Assembly (NCBI GenBank): GCA_007128275.1 | Contig: SKXR01000023.1 | Location: forward strand, 1-5,602 | DNA: 5,602 bases | Source of the DNA: Kiritimatiellia bacterium | Lineage (GTDB): Bacteria > Verrucomicrobiota > Kiritimatiellia > SLAD01 | Direction of reading: 5' to 3' | In this document: piece after piece, positions 5,227 to 5,602 of the stretch | How positions within the stretch are numbered: position 1 is the first letter of the stretch | Layout of the letters: every line of letters starts with the position of its first letter | Program-made: the position numbers and the translations under genes | Notes under the pieces: generated by a model | Seen by the model: the letters and a program-made list of their open reading frames with translations, nothing else | Told to the model about the DNA's origin: nothing | Database searches by the model: none

Positions 5227-5602
5227 ATGAGTAATCGAGATTTTGATTTTTGGTATGCCCTGCACAACACGGAGGTGGTTCGTCCGCCTTCCGGGCGCTT
5301 GGAAACATTCGGGAATTCCGTGGTCAACTATCATCTCCTCAGCGAACTGATGGACGATACCAACCAGGTGCGTATCCGTGAGGGACGGATTGAAGCGTTT
5401 CGTCCGCAAATCATCACGCCTACTTCCATGGATCAATCACAGTTGGACGGTTTCGGCGAGGACGCCGCCGAATATGTAAAGTGGCTGAGAGAAAATGCGG
5501 AGGAGCTTGTCCTGTTACGGTACGGGTTCCAGATCAAGAAGAAGGAAGTACGGCAGTATACGATACACGAGAAGTTGCCCGTCGCCTTGGCGCAGATTGA
5601 AC
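5227..5602 (+). CDS. hypothetical protein, N-terminal part (runs off the window)
   Basis: The first 125 residues of an open frame are visible, with no stop before the window end. I do not recognise a named family. The sequence starts MSNRDFDFWYALHNTEVV and has a distinctive RLETFGNSVVNYHLLSELMDD stretch near residues 24-44. Charged, helix-prone segments follow (EDAAEYVKWLRENAEELVLLRYGF, about 78-101), then a basic KKKEVRQ. There is no signal peptide or membrane segment, so it looks soluble and cytoplasmic. The ATG at 5227 has GGAAAG at 5216-5221, an acceptable ribosome binding site. It begins 51 bp after bioD on the same strand, but its link to biotin is unproven. The regular codon use and plausible start make it a likely real gene. 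It vaguely resembles uncharacterised proteins of PVC-group bacteria, from memory only. Confidence 0.75.
   Translation, partial: MSNRDFDFWYALHNTEVVRPPSGRLETFGNSVVNYHLLSELMDDTNQVRIREGRIEAFRPQIITPTSMDQSQLDGFGEDAAEYVKWLRENAEELVLLRYGFQIKKKEVRQYTIHEKLPVALAQIE

Overview
The window is a biotin (vitamin B7) biosynthesis locus from a bacterium with a moderately GC-rich genome. Five of the usual six dedicated biotin genes are present and look intact: bioB on the minus strand, and bioF-bioH-bioC-bioD on the plus strand. The sequence does not fix the organism. The style of BioB (NHNLETS and CCGGIVGMGE motifs), the unrecognised conserved-looking protein at the right edge and the extended -10 type promoters give a weak impression of the PVC group (Verrucomicrobiota/Kiritimatiellota-like). 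That is an impression from memory, not a demonstrated placement.

Layout. 1-201: no convincing gene; it holds a short 10-bp repeat array (CCTATGTGCT) and GC-rich hairpins lying downstream of the minus-strand genes. 202-552 (-): an HPr-family phosphocarrier protein with the conserved phospho-histidine. 582-1562 (-): bioB, 29 bp upstream of the HPr gene in the same direction, so the two are probably co-transcribed. 1563-1653: a 91-bp divergent control region between bioB and bioF, with a TATATA core usable by promoters on both strands and no recognisable BirA operator. 1654-5175 (+): bioF, bioH, bioC and bioD. bioF/bioH and bioC/bioD each overlap by GTGA, implying translational coupling. The only gap, between bioH and bioC, contains a perfect 7-bp inverted repeat. 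5176-5226: a short spacer with a candidate promoter and no clear terminator. 5227-5602 (+): the N-terminal 125 residues of an unrecognised protein that runs off the window.

How the genes work together. BioC methylates malonyl-ACP so that fatty acid synthesis can extend it. BioH removes the methyl ester from the pimeloyl-ACP product. BioF condenses pimeloyl-ACP with alanine to KAPA (7-keto-8-aminopelargonate). A DAPA (7,8-diaminopelargonate) aminotransferase (BioA or BioK), not found here, makes DAPA. BioD closes the ureido ring to give dethiobiotin, and BioB inserts sulfur. The plus-strand order resembles the known bioBFHCD operon type, except that bioB is inverted and the aminotransferase is missing. 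I found no evidence for a wholly new system. The least ordinary points are the HPr gene behind bioB, the compact divergent control region without a BirA site, the bioH-bioC hairpin and the unknown gene at the right edge.
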